This document shows, one piece after another, positions 24,274 through 32,828 of a stretch of 64,000 nucleotides of DNA (position 1 is its first letter; the number at the start of each line of letters is the position of its first letter). Origin of the DNA: Streptomyces fumigatiscleroticus (lineage in GTDB: Bacteria > Actinomycetota > Actinomycetes > Streptomycetales > Streptomycetaceae); contig NZ_BMQF01000008.1 of NCBI RefSeq assembly GCF_014647975.1, positions 248,001 to 312,000 of the forward strand. Direction: 5' to 3'. The notes below the pieces were generated by a model. The model was given only the letters and a program-made list of their open reading frames with translations, had not been told where the DNA came from and made no database searches. Made by a program: the position numbers and the translations under genes.

Positions 24274-25458
24274 TCAGCCGTGCGGGCCGGTGATCCGCAG
24301 CAGGCGGGGTGGCCGGGTGGCGGGCGGGGGGAGGCGCAGCGGTGACAGGCCGGGGGTGATGCTGCCGAGCAGGGTGGCCCGGCGGGCCCCGGTGGCCGAG
24401 GGCAGGGAGCCGGGCAGGCCGTGGACCGTGAGGAAGCCCAGCACGGCGAAGGCCAGGGCCTCCTTGGCGGCGCACGGCAGGCCCAGGCCGTCGCTGGGGC
24501 GCAGCGGCACGCCGGGCAGTTCCTCGGCGATCATGCGCATCAGGACCGGGTTGCGGGTGCCGCCGCCGGAGACGACGAGTTCGGTGACCTGGTGGGCGCG
24601 GCAGGCGTCGGCGACGGTGACGGCGGTGAGCCGGGTCAGGGTGGCCAGCACGTCGTCGGGCCGGCGCCCGGGAGCGGACCCGGCCTCCAGCGCCCGTCGC
24701 AGGTAGGGCAGGTGGAAGTGTTCCTTGCCGGTGCTCTTCGGGGCGGGTCTGCGGTAGTAGGGGTCGGCCAGGAGGAGCCGGAGCAGCTCGGGGATGGTCC
24801 GCCCCGCGGCGGCCCGGCGTCCGTTCTCGTCCTGGGTGGCGGCACCGCCGGTGAAGTGGCGTACGGCCGCGTCCAGCAGGGCGTTGGCCGGGCCGGTGTC
24901 GAAGGCCAGGGGCTCGGCGCCGGGGGCCAGGACGGTGATGTTGGCGATGCCGCCGAGGTTCAGTGCCGCGGGGGTGCCGGGCAGGGCGCGCAGCAGCAGG
25001 GCGTCGGCCATGCCGACCAGCGGGGCGCCCTGCCCGCCGGCGGCCACGTCCCTGCTGCGCAGGTCGGAGACGACCGGCAGCCCGGTGGCCTCGGCGATCC
25101 AGGCGGGGCCGCCGAGCTGGAGAGTGCCGCGGACGGTGCCGTCCTCGACCCAGTGGTGCACGGTCTGGCCGTGCGAGACCACGAGGTCGGCGGCGCCGTC
25201 GCACAGCTCGCGCAGGGCGCGCCCGGCGGCGGAGGCGAAGGCCTGGCCGATACCGGTGTCCAGGGCGCAGATCGCCTGCGTGGTCGTGGCGGCCGGCGGG
25301 AGGGCGGCCGTGATCAGGTCCCGCAGGCCGTCCGGACAGGGCACGGCGAGATGGCCGAGGGGCCGCAGCGTCAGGGTGTCGCCGTCCAGGGCGAGGTCGG
25401 CGGCGGCCGCGTCGATGGCGTCGTAGGAGGTGCCCGACATCAGTCCGATCACGCGCAC
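24274..25458 (-). CDS. anmK: Anhydro-N-acetylmuramic acid kinase
   Basis: The 394-residue enzyme begins with the diagnostic 'VIGLMSGTSYDAIDAAAADL' and contains 'ADLVVSHGQTVHHWVEDG', 'NLGGIANITVLAPG', 'AFDTGPANALLDAAVRHF' and 'LVVSGGGTRNPVLMRMIAEE'. AnmK opens the 1,6-anhydro ring of anhydro-MurNAc with ATP to give MurNAc-6-phosphate, in cell-wall recycling. The ATP-site Gly-rich loops and catalytic Asp region are intact. It follows the sodium:solute symporter gene after 95 bases on the same strand, which supports a recycling or scavenging operon with the symporter as muropeptide-sugar importer. Confidence 0.93.
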   Translation of the reverse strand: MRVIGLMSGTSYDAIDAAAADLALDGDTLTLRPLGHLAVPCPDGLRDLITAALPPAATTTQAICALDTGIGQAFASAAGRALRELCDGAADLVVSHGQTVHHWVEDGTVRGTLQLGGPAWIAEATGLPVVSDLRSRDVAAGGQGAPLVGMADALLLRALPGTPAALNLGGIANITVLAPGAEPLAFDTGPANALLDAAVRHFTGGAATQDENGRRAAAGRTIPELLRLLLADPYYRRPAPKSTGKEHFHLPYLRRALEAGSAPGRRPDDVLATLTRLTAVTVADACRAHQVTELVVSGGGTRNPVLMRMIAEELPGVPLRPSDGLGLPCAAKEALAFAVLGFLTVHGLPGSLPSATGARRATLLGSITPGLSPLRLPPPATRPPRLLRITGPHG

Positions 25459-25553
25459 GGGGCCTCCCGGTGCGCGGTGGCACGCCGGAGCGCTCGCCGT
25501 CGCCGCATGGTTCCATCCTTACCCCGGCTGCCGGGGCGGGGTGGGAGCGTGCG

Positions 25554-27155
25554 TCATTCCCGGCCGGCGGGCGCCGCGGCGGGGTCGGCGCCGGGGCCCG
25601 GCTCGCCGTCGCCCACGAGGGTCCCGGCGGGCTCGGGGGCGCGGTGCAGCAGACTCGTCAGGCCGCCGACGACCAGGGTGACCAGCACGCCGATCGGCAC
25701 CAGCCACTGGGCGGCGATCGCGGTGGGAACGGTGGCGCCGGCCACGGTGACCTCGATCTTCACGCCGCGCACGAGGTACGTCATCACGCCGACCGTCGCC
25801 AGGAACGCCACGATGGAGTCGGTCTCGCCGGCGCGCCGGACCACCCGGCCGAGCAGGAAGGCGCCGAGCAGCGCGCCGTAGGTGTAGCCCGCGATGGTCA
25901 GGCCCGTGAGGTAGACGTTGCCGGTACCGGTGCTGAAGGCGCAGGCGAAGACCGCCATCAGCACCGCCCACACCAGGGTCATCAGCCGGGCGAGCCCGAG
26001 CAGTGCCTCCTCCGAGGGCATCCTGCGGAAGAAGCTGTGGATGATGTCGGCGACCGTGGAGTTCGACATGGAGTTCAGCGCCGAGGACAGCGAGCCCATC
26101 GCGGCGCCGAGAATGCCGGCCACGAGCAGACCGGAGATCACCACGGGCAGCCCGTGCAGGATGAAGTCCGGGTAGAGGTTGTCGGAGCTGCCCAGGCCGA
26201 GGTCCGTGAAGCTCCTGCCGTGGTTGTGGGACCACAGCAGCGCGCCGACGAGGGAGAAGGCGGCGAACTGGAGGGTGACGAAGATCCCCGAGGCGATCAT
26301 GGCCTTCTGTCCGTCGCGCAGTGAGCGGGTGGCCAGGATGCGCTGGACGATCAGCTGGTCGGAGCCGTGGCTGGCCATCGCGAAGACGGCGCCGCCGACG
26401 ATCGCGGTCGGCAGGGCGAACGGGCTGGTGAGGATGTGCGCGAGGCCGAAGTCGGTGTCGAAGAGCCGGAACCGGCCCGCGTGCAGGGCGCGGGAGAACC
26501 CGTCGGCGCCGACCTGGCCGGACAGCACGGCGATGGCGAGGACGGCGCCGCCCAGATAGAGGCCCATCTGGAGGGCGTCGGTCCAGATGACCGCCTTGAT
26601 GCCGCCGAGGTAGGTGTAGACGACGGTGATCACCGTGAGCACGATGATGACGGTGCGGTAGCTCGTGTGCAGACCGAACTCGTCGAGCAGCAGCCTGATC
26701 GGGATGGCGGAGGCGAAGAGCCGGACGCCTTCGGCCAGCAGCCGGGTGAAGACGAAGGTCACCGCGGCCAGCCCCTGGAGCTTCGGCCCGAATCTGCTGC
26801 CCAGGTACTGGTAGGCGCTGACGAAGCCGCCCCGCTTGTACAGGGGGATCAGCACGGTGGCCACGACGACGCGGCCGATCACATAGCCGAGGGCCAGTTC
26901 CACGTTGCCGAAGGCCTGCCCGCTGTACGCGCCGCCGGGCACACTGATCACGGTGAGCACGCTGGTCTCGGTGGCCACCACGGAGAACGACACGGTCCAC
27001 CACGGCATGTGGCTCTCGCCGACGAAGTAGTCCGTCGCGGTCTTCTGCCGTCCGGCCAGACGCAGTCCGATCACGGCGATCGCGACCAGATAGACGACGA
27101 CCACCACGAGGTCGAGTTGGCGCACGCTCGAGTATCGGAAGGCCGGCCTCCGCAT
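25554..27155 (-). CDS. Sodium:solute symporter (SSS family)
   Basis: A protein of about 533 residues with 13 or so membrane helices. Characteristic are 'LDLVVVVVYLVAIAVIGLRL' (TM1), 'TDYFVGESHMPWWTVSFSVV', 'ATETSVLTVISVPGGAYSGQ', 'YLGSRFGPKLQGLAAVTFVF', 'GGIKAVIWTDALQMGLYLGG' and 'GAAMGSLSSALNSMSNSTVA', the last holding the Na+-site serines. The ATG at 27155 removes an improbable polar leader starting at 27251. SSS proteins import sugars, sialic acid, amino acids or vitamins with Na+. The gene precedes anmK in the same orientation, so the substrate may be anhydro-MurNAc, MurNAc or a related amino sugar; this is inference. Confidence 0.9.
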   Translation of the reverse strand: MRRPAFRYSSVRQLDLVVVVVYLVAIAVIGLRLAGRQKTATDYFVGESHMPWWTVSFSVVATETSVLTVISVPGGAYSGQAFGNVELALGYVIGRVVVATVLIPLYKRGGFVSAYQYLGSRFGPKLQGLAAVTFVFTRLLAEGVRLFASAIPIRLLLDEFGLHTSYRTVIIVLTVITVVYTYLGGIKAVIWTDALQMGLYLGGAVLAIAVLSGQVGADGFSRALHAGRFRLFDTDFGLAHILTSPFALPTAIVGGAVFAMASHGSDQLIVQRILATRSLRDGQKAMIASGIFVTLQFAAFSLVGALLWSHNHGRSFTDLGLGSSDNLYPDFILHGLPVVISGLLVAGILGAAMGSLSSALNSMSNSTVADIIHSFFRRMPSEEALLGLARLMTLVWAVLMAVFACAFSTGTGNVYLTGLTIAGYTYGALLGAFLLGRVVRRAGETDSIVAFLATVGVMTYLVRGVKIEVTVAGATVPTAIAAQWLVPIGVLVTLVVGGLTSLLHRAPEPAGTLVGDGEPGPGADPAAAPAGRE

Positions 27156-27308
27156 GTCAACGAGTAACGCCGCATGACGGAGGACGTAATTTTCTGACGC
27201 CCGGCCCACGAAGCCGTCCAGCGCCGCAGGCGCCTCCGGCCGCCCCGCCACACGCCGGACGGCACCTCACCTCCGGAATGAACCCGGCCGTCAGACGTTG
27301 ACACCGGT

Positions 27309-28331
27309 ATGAAGAAGATCGGGTTTCTGTCCTTCGGGCACTGGACACCGTCGCCGCACTCGCAGACGCGGTCGGCACAGGACTCCCTGCTCCAGGCGAT
27401 CGACCTGGCGGTCGCCGCCGAGGAGCTGGGTGCGGACGGCGCCTATTTCCGCGTCCACCACTTCGCCCGGCAGCACGCCTCGCCGTTTCCGCTGCTCGCG
27501 GCCGTCGGCGCACGCACCAGCCGGATCGAGATCGGTACCGGCGTGATCGACATGCGCTACGAGAACCCCATGTACATGGCCGAGGACGCGGGCGCCGCGG
27601 ACCTGATATCCGGCGGCCGGCTCCAGCTCGGCATCAGCCGGGGCTCACCGGAACAGGTGATCGACGGCTGGCGGTACTTCGGCTACCGGCCCCAGGAGGG
27701 CAAGACCGACGCCGACATGGCCCGCGCACACACCGAGGTGCTGCTCGAGGTGCTCAATGGAGAGGGGTTCGCGCAGCCCAACCCGCGGCCGATGTTCGGC
27801 AATCCGCCGGGCCTGCTGCGGATCGAGCCACACTCCGAAGGGCTGCGGGACCGCATCTGGTGGGGATCCGGCTCCAACGCGACCGCCGTCTGGGCCGCCG
27901 AGCTCGGGATGAACCTCCAGAGCTCGACGCTCAAGGACGACGAGAGCGGCGAGCCGCTCCACGTCCAGCAGCGCAAGCAGATCGAGGCCTACCGGGAGGC
28001 GTGGCGCGCCGCGGGCCACGAGCGTGAGCCCAGGGTGTCGGTCAGCCGCAGCATCTTCGCCCTGGTCGACGACCGGGACCGGGCCTACTTCGGCCAGGAG
28101 GGCGACTCCGAGGACCACGTCGGCTACATCGACGCCGACACCCGCAGCATCTTCGGGCGCTCCTACGCCGCCGAGCCCGACGTCCTGGTGAAGCAGCTCG
28201 CCGAGGACGAGGCCGTCGCCGCCGCCGACACCCTGCTGCTCACCGTGCCCAACCAGCTCGGGGTGGAGTACAACACACATGTGCTCCAGAGCATCCTGAC
28301 ACATGTCGCTCCGGAACTCGGGTGGCGGTGA
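27309..28331 (+). CDS. LLM-class (luciferase-like) flavin monooxygenase
   Basis: The 340-residue protein is a bacterial-luciferase-like TIM barrel: 'MKKIGFLSFGHWTP', 'AAEELGADGAYFRVHHFARQ', 'SRIEIGTGVIDMRYENPMYM', 'AGAADLISGGRLQLGISRGS' and 'RIWWGSGSNATAVWAAELGM'. These enzymes use FMNH2 or F420 from a separate reductase to oxidise small organic molecules. It has no close operon partner and is divergent from the symporter gene. The flavin-reductase-like gene at 38004 is too far away to be assumed its partner. Confidence 0.9.
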   Translation: MKKIGFLSFGHWTPSPHSQTRSAQDSLLQAIDLAVAAEELGADGAYFRVHHFARQHASPFPLLAAVGARTSRIEIGTGVIDMRYENPMYMAEDAGAADLISGGRLQLGISRGSPEQVIDGWRYFGYRPQEGKTDADMARAHTEVLLEVLNGEGFAQPNPRPMFGNPPGLLRIEPHSEGLRDRIWWGSGSNATAVWAAELGMNLQSSTLKDDESGEPLHVQQRKQIEAYREAWRAAGHEREPRVSVSRSIFALVDDRDRAYFGQEGDSEDHVGYIDADTRSIFGRSYAAEPDVLVKQLAEDEAVAAADTLLLTVPNQLGVEYNTHVLQSILTHVAPELGWR

Positions 28332-28332
28332 A

Positions 28333-28364
28333 ACGGCCGCACGGCCGCACGGCCGCACGGCCGC
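28333..28364 (+). repeat. Four tandem copies of an 8-bp unit
   Basis: ACGGCCGC is repeated four times directly after the stop codon of the luciferase-like gene. The unit is partly self-complementary, so the array can fold and may help end transcription. Confidence 0.8.
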
Positions 28365-28463
28365 CGGGCGGCTCGGGCCGGGAGCGGTCACTCGTCCATG
28401 AAGACGATCCGCCGCGACGGCGTGGCGGCGCCCAGGACGGTGCGGCCGGCCGGTACCGCGCGC

Positions 28464-29204
28464 TCACGGCCAACGGGCACGGATCTCCTCGATCCGCTCG
28501 GGGTCGACGCGGCTCGCCTCGCGCCAGCGGGTGATCTGCTTCGCCTGGGCCTCGTCGCTGTCCATGAGCCGTTCGCGCCGGCCGGTCAGCGTGCCGGCGA
28601 GCGGCTTCCGTCCGGCGGTCCCGAAGGCGCCCTGGGCGATGGACTCCAGGATGACGGCGGACTCCCGGCCGAGGGCCACCGGATCCTGCGCGAGCGGATA
28701 GTGGCACGGCCACCGCACCGCCGCCTTCCGCCGGTTCTGGCGGCGCAGCACGGGGGCGGAGAACGGCGAGGTGCGGTCCGGCGAGCGCGGCGGAGGCTTT
28801 CTCCACGGCGCGCTCGCACAGCGACCGGTCGTCGGCCGCCCAGAGGTGGACCACGAGTTCGGCCACCGCAAGACCGTACGGCGCACCGCGGTCGGCATGA
28901 TCCAAGCCTCCGATCCGGGCCTGGTCTCCGAGGGCACGGTCCGTACGGTCGGCGACCATGGTCCTGGATCGCTCCGACCCGGGTCTCGGCGCGCCGGACG
29001 GTGCCGATGAGCTGCGCGGTCCTGACGAAGGCGGTGCACTCGTCGCGCGGCTGCCGGAGTTCCGTGCGCCTCTGCCGCCGGCCGGCCTTCACGGCCGAGA
29101 CCTGGCCGGACACGGAGCCCACCTGCTCGCTGAGCCGGACCTCTGTCGATCGCAGCGCACGGGCCGGGCGCCAACGGGTCGGATCCGGGCCGCGCACGGG
29201 GCAT
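28464..29204 (-). pseudogene. Frameshifted gene of unknown function
   Basis: Three minus-strand frames in sequence give protein-like text. First is 'RLSEQVGSVSGQVSAVKAG' to 'TAQLIGTVRRAETRVGAI' (about 29000-29160). Then comes 'YGLAVAELVVHLWAADDRSL' with 'CERAVEKASAALAGPHLAVL' (about 28745-28890). Last is 'DPVALGRESAVILESIAQ' to 'QITRWREASRVDPERIEEI', which ends at 28464. Together they read like one helical, coiled-coil-prone protein broken by two frame changes near 28950 and 28710. I do not recognise the family. Codon bias in each piece supports former coding, but the reconstruction needs an intact relative. Confidence 0.45.
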
Positions 29205-29344
29205 GCCCCGGTCCGCCGGACGACCGGCTGCCGGCTGCCGGCCGAGGACTCCGAACCGGACTTCGCACAGCGCCGCAACCCGGGGCCTCGGCGTGGATGC
29301 GGTCGGTCACGGTCCCGGCCGGCACGCGCAGGCGACAACCGTGG

Positions 29345-30259
29345 TCAGCGGTTGTCTCCGGCATCATCCCGGGTGTCCAGGGGGCGCCAGGCGGGGCCGT
29401 GGCCGTCCCGCCGGACCTGTCCGAACACGACGTCGGCGAAGTGGATGCCGAAACCGATCGTGTCAGGCTCCTCCAACTCGGCGACGAGCCGGCGGCGGTG
29501 GCCGGCGGACCGGGCAGGGTCATGGTCGTAGACGCAGGACCATTCGGGATGGTCCACCTGGATCGGTGAGTGCATGGAGTCACCGAAGGCGATCAGACGG
29601 GTGCCGCCTCCGGTGATGATGAACTCCGCGTGACCCGGGGTGTGGCCGCCGGTGATCCGGACCTGCACGCCGGGGAAGATCTCCTGCCCGTCGGCCACCG
29701 TACGGACGTGTGGTGCGAGGGCGGCGATGGCCTCCTTGGGCGTGCCTTCGGCCTCCAGCAGTGCGCGCCGGGCCCATTCCTCCTCCGCCACCAGGTACTC
29801 GGCGTGGGCGAACACGGGCCGGTCACCGCCCTGGGCCGGATGCGCGGCCCAGCCGAGGTGGTCGGGATGCAGGTGGCTGAAGGCCACCGCTTCCACCTGT
29901 TCCGGGCTGCGGCCGAGCGCGGCCAGGTTGTCCAGGAGCGCACCTCCGCGCATGGCGCCGTTCGGTGTTCCCGGATCGGCCGGCAGCGTGTGCGGGCCGA
30001 ACCCCGTATCGATCAGCAGTGCGCGGTCGCCACGCTCCACCAGGAGGCCACCGAGACTCGCCACCAGGTGGCCGGAGGCGTCCAGGTACTCCGGGTGAGC
30101 CGCCCAGAACTCGTCGGTGGTCTCCGGCAGCCAGGCGCTCGGCCGGCCTTGTATCGCCCCGTCCGGCACGAAGGACACCTTCGTGTCGCCCAGCCGCACC
30201 GAGTGGATTCCCGCCGGCCGCCGCAGCGACTCGTCCTGGTCCGCCGCCGAGTTCACCAT
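29345..30259 (-). CDS. MBL-fold metallo-hydrolase (lactonase-like)
   Basis: The 304-residue enzyme has the metallo-beta-lactamase-fold signature 'AFSHLHPDHLGWAAHP' (HxHxDH) near residues 116-131, an upstream 'LLIDTGFGPHTLP', 'ITGGHTPGHAEFIITGGG' with the third His region, 'LIAFGDSMHSPIQVDHPEWS' with the bridging Asp, and a final His in 'GFGIHFADVVFG'. Length and motif order fit AHL lactonase-like hydrolases. The ATG at 30259 follows AGGAGAGGG; the frame from 30322 is longer but lacks such a signal. It is divergent from a MarR regulator over a short palindrome, so the pair is probably an inducible response to a small ester, lactone or phenolic compound. Confidence 0.9.
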   Translation of the reverse strand: MVNSAADQDESLRRPAGIHSVRLGDTKVSFVPDGAIQGRPSAWLPETTDEFWAAHPEYLDASGHLVASLGGLLVERGDRALLIDTGFGPHTLPADPGTPNGAMRGGALLDNLAALGRSPEQVEAVAFSHLHPDHLGWAAHPAQGGDRPVFAHAEYLVAEEEWARRALLEAEGTPKEAIAALAPHVRTVADGQEIFPGVQVRITGGHTPGHAEFIITGGGTRLIAFGDSMHSPIQVDHPEWSCVYDHDPARSAGHRRRLVAELEEPDTIGFGIHFADVVFGQVRRDGHGPAWRPLDTRDDAGDNR

Positions 30260-30357
30260 GGGTCCCTCTCCTCGTTGGTGATTCCGTGTCAGGTTGCCGC
30301 CGGTCCTCGCGGCGGCGACCACATCACCATAAGCATCAAACTAGAAATGTTCCAGCT

Positions 30358-30368
30358 GTAATTATTAC
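30358..30368. promoter_or_regulatory. Putative MarR operator palindrome
   Basis: GTAATTATTAC is a perfect palindrome (arms GTAAT/ATTAC around one T) in an A/T-rich patch that is striking in this genome. It lies between the divergent MBL hydrolase and MarR genes, 30 bases before the MarR start, as expected for a MarR-type autoregulatory site. Confidence 0.65.
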
Positions 30369-30397
30369 GGCTTGATGGACTTGCTAGAGTGAGGAGC

Positions 30398-30826
30398 ATG
30401 ACGACGCCCCCGGAAGCGCAGGCCATCGCCGAGCGAGAACTGTGCGGCCTGGTGAACGGACTGGCCCACCAGATCGCCGATCACGTACGCCAACGTGCCG
30501 TCACTCTCGGCCTCACCGCGGCCCAAGCGACCGCGCTGCGGGAGATGACCGGGCCGATGACCATGCGAGAGCTCGCCGAACGCATGAGCTGCGAACCCTC
30601 CAACGCCACCTTCGTCATCGACAGACTCGAGAAGCAGGGCCTGGTCGAACGCCGCGCACACCCCACCGACCGCCGCGCCAAGCACCTCCTCCTCACCCCC
30701 GAGGGCAGCGCCTTGCGTGAACGGCTCCTCGGACTCCTCTCCCAGGACTCGCCTCTGGCCGCCCTCACCCCTGAGCAGCAACGCGCCCTCCAGGCCCTGC
30801 TGGAGAAGACCGTCACCCGTTCCTAG
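30398..30826 (+). CDS. MarR-family transcriptional regulator
   Basis: This 142-residue regulator has the winged helix 'TMRELAERMSCEPSNATFVI' followed by 'DRLEKQGLVERRAHPTDRRA' and 'LLLTPEGSALRERLLGLL', the canonical MarR wing and dimer helices. I give the ATG at 30398. An in-frame GTG at 30389 exists, and the GAGGAG next to the ATG is too close to act as a ribosome site, so the mRNA may be leaderless. It should repress itself and the divergent MBL hydrolase via the palindrome at 30358-30368. Confidence 0.88.
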   Translation: MTTPPEAQAIAERELCGLVNGLAHQIADHVRQRAVTLGLTAAQATALREMTGPMTMRELAERMSCEPSNATFVIDRLEKQGLVERRAHPTDRRAKHLLLTPEGSALRERLLGLLSQDSPLAALTPEQQRALQALLEKTVTRS

Positions 30827-30990
30827 GCCGACAGGGGCTTCCCCAGGTGGACGCGTCCGGCATGGACGGCCGCGTCGCAGGGGGAGATGTCATCGCCGTG
30901 GCGGGCGGCCCTACGCCGGCCAGGCCACATGGCCCGCTGTCCCGCGGGTCGGGACGGGGACTCTTCCGGACGTCAACCTAAGATCCACTC

Positions 30991-31230
30991 GTGGAGATTC
31001 CCGATGATCTGATCAACCTGGAACGCACCGCCGAGGTCGAGCGAGCCAACCTCGCCGGGCTCATGGGCGAGGAGTACGACGCCCAGTGGCGCAAGTGGCG
31101 CGACGCCTCCCAGGCCGTGCTGGCCGCCATCGCCCGGCACGCGGAGACGGCCGGTGAGAACCGGTACGACGTGGAGCAGGCGGTGAAGAAGGCAGTCCGG
31201 CACACACAGGAGGACCCGGCGGTGGAGTAG
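30991..31230 (+). CDS. Small conserved hypothetical protein
   Basis: A 79-residue acidic protein, 'EIPDDLINLERTAEVERANL' to 'NRYDVEQAVKKAVRHTQEDP', of a type seen in many Streptomyces without known function. It is helical, soluble and has a heptad-like pattern. The start is GTG 30991. A TAAGAT box at 30980-30985 ends only five bases before it, which suggests a leaderless transcript. It is monocistronic. Confidence 0.75.
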   Translation: MEIPDDLINLERTAEVERANLAGLMGEEYDAQWRKWRDASQAVLAAIARHAETAGENRYDVEQAVKKAVRHTQEDPAVE

Positions 31231-31399
31231 CCGGACCCGCGTCGGTACCAGGCATGTGGTCGCCGCGGCCTCCCGCTGACGGCTCGCGCACCAAGCGGCC
31301 GACGACGTGGCTGATCTTCGCCGGTCGTTCATCCGGCCGTCGGCCGGCGCTGGGCCATGGGCGGGACGATCCGGCTTCGCAGCGGACGTACCGGAGGAA

Positions 31400-31820
31400 C
31401 GATGCCAGCCCGAAGCCGGCCCTCATCTAGCGGGAAATGACCGTCAAGGACGCCGAGGGCAAGCCGATCGGCTACGCCGCCGAGGGCGTCCACGCCCGTC
31501 CGCAGGGCGGCTTCTGGCTGGCCGTCGAGGCAGCACCGGCGCCGGCAACCAACTGGTGCGCCTGGACACGTCCGGTGTCACCCAGCAGATCGTCAGCCTG
31601 CCGCCGGACGTCGCCGCGGGCCTCGGCTCGCGGGACTTCGAGGGCGTGACCGCCACCACCGACGGCAACGGCCGCGAGATCCTCCGGGCCATCCTCCGGC
31701 GCCGGGCCGCCTCCGACCCGGCCGACGTCGTCCGGATCGGCCGCTACGACGTCCAGGCCGGCACCTGGAGCCGGTACGGCTGCCGGCTCTCCACCACCGG
31801 CACCGACGGCCCGGACACCT
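31400..31820 (+). pseudogene. Fragment of a phytase-like esterase (esterase-like activity of phytase family)
   Basis: Text typical of the secreted phytase-like esterase family runs from 'NDASPKPALI', an in-frame TAG, then 'REMTVKDAEGKPIGYAAEGV' and 'HARPQGGFWLAVE'. A frameshift near 31530 leads to 'GAGNQLVRLDTSGVTQQIVS', 'LPPDVAAGLGSRDFEGVTAT' and 'RIGRYDVQAGTWSRYGCRLS'. Both ends of the usual protein are missing: no signal peptide or N-terminal propeller blades, and the similarity stops near 31820. There it meets the cut end of the ferredoxin-reductase gene head-on. It has at least one stop and one frameshift and is not functional. Confidence 0.75.
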
Positions 31821-32631
31821 TCGGCCGCGCGGCAGCGCGCATCGCAGACGACGCCGTCGTCCAGCTCCAGACCGCTGCCGAGGAGCCAGTCGGTCTCGGG
31901 TGAGCAGCCGACCGCGGCCACGACCACGTCGGCGGGGAGCTCTTCCCCGTCGCTGAGCCGCACGCCCGTGACCGCGCCGTCGCGGGAGAGCAGGGCGTCC
32001 AGCAGCACGCCGGTGCGCAGGCGGACACCGTTGGCGGTGTGCAGGGCGGCGAGGTGCCCGGCGGCAAACGGGCCCAGCTGGTCGGTGAGCGGCGCCGGTT
32101 GCGGGCCGGCCACCCAGACATCCAGCCCCATCCGGCGAACGGTGGCGGCGGTCTCCGCACCCAGCACGCCGTCGCCGGCCACGACGACCCGCCGGGCGTT
32201 CAGCAGCGCGGAGCGCAGGGCGACCGCGTCGCCGACGGTCCGGACGACGTGGACACCCCGCAGCCGGCCGCCCCGGCCCGGCAGTTCACGGGGGCTCATT
32301 CCGGTGGCCACGACGACGGCGTCGGCCGTCACCGTGGCACCGGAGCGGTGGACACACCGCGGCGCTCGACGTCCAGCGCGACGGCCGGGTCGCCCAGCAG
32401 GAAGTCGGCGTCCAGTGCGTCGAGCGCCTCCGCGGTGCGCAGCTCGGTGCGGGCGGGCTGCCAGGCTCCGGAGAGGATCTGCTTCGGCAGCGGCGGCCGG
32501 TCGCAGGGCGGTTCGGGCTCGGCGCCGATCAGGGTGAGGCGTCCGCACAACCCTTTGCGGCGCGGTGCCTCGGCGGTGCCGAGTCCGGCCGCCGAGACAC
32601 CGACCACCACGACGTGCCCGGGAGCGCTCAC
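31820..32631 (-). pseudogene. NAD(P)H-ferredoxin reductase, frameshifted and 3'-truncated
   Basis: The GTG at 32631 overlaps the ferredoxin stop. The first part, 'HVVVVGVSAAGLGTAEAPRR' and 'GAEPEPPCDRPPLPKQILSG', is the FAD-binding start of a P450-type ferredoxin reductase. Near 32345 the frame breaks and continues as 'ATVTADAVVVATGMSPRELP', 'VVVAGDGVLGAETAATVRRM' (NAD-binding) and 'LPADVVVAAVGCSPETDWLL'. The similarity ends after 'LELDDGVVCDARC' near 31820, so the last 100 or so residues are missing and foreign sequence follows. The enzyme cannot support the neighbouring ferredoxin. Confidence 0.8.
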
Positions 32632-32828
32632 GCGTCCTCGTCCAGGTGGATGGCGGCGGCCGGGCAGACGCTCGCGGACTCGCGGACCGCGTCGTACTGT
32701 CCGGCGGGCGGTTCGGCGTCCAGCAGGACGACGATGCCGTCGTCGTCGCGCTGGTCGAAGACCTCGGGGGCGATCAGCACGCACTGACCGGCGCCGCAGC
32801 ACTTCTCGTCGTCAACGGTGATCTTCAT
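32628..32828 (-). CDS. Small [3Fe-4S]/[4Fe-4S] ferredoxin of P450 type
   Basis: A 66-residue electron carrier with the cysteine pattern 'KCCGAGQCV' near residues 9-17 and 'SVCPAAAI' near 53-60, as in the ferredoxins that feed Streptomyces P450 enzymes. 'GIVVLLDAEPP' is the typical middle. GAGGAAGCATC precedes the ATG, and its start overlaps the TetR stop by 17 bases. The gene itself looks intact. Its natural partners, the P450 upstream and the reductase downstream, are both broken, so it may now be idle or serve other P450s. Confidence 0.88.
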   Translation of the reverse strand: MKITVDDEKCCGAGQCVLIAPEVFDQRDDDGIVVLLDAEPPAGQYDAVRESASVCPAAAIHLDEDA

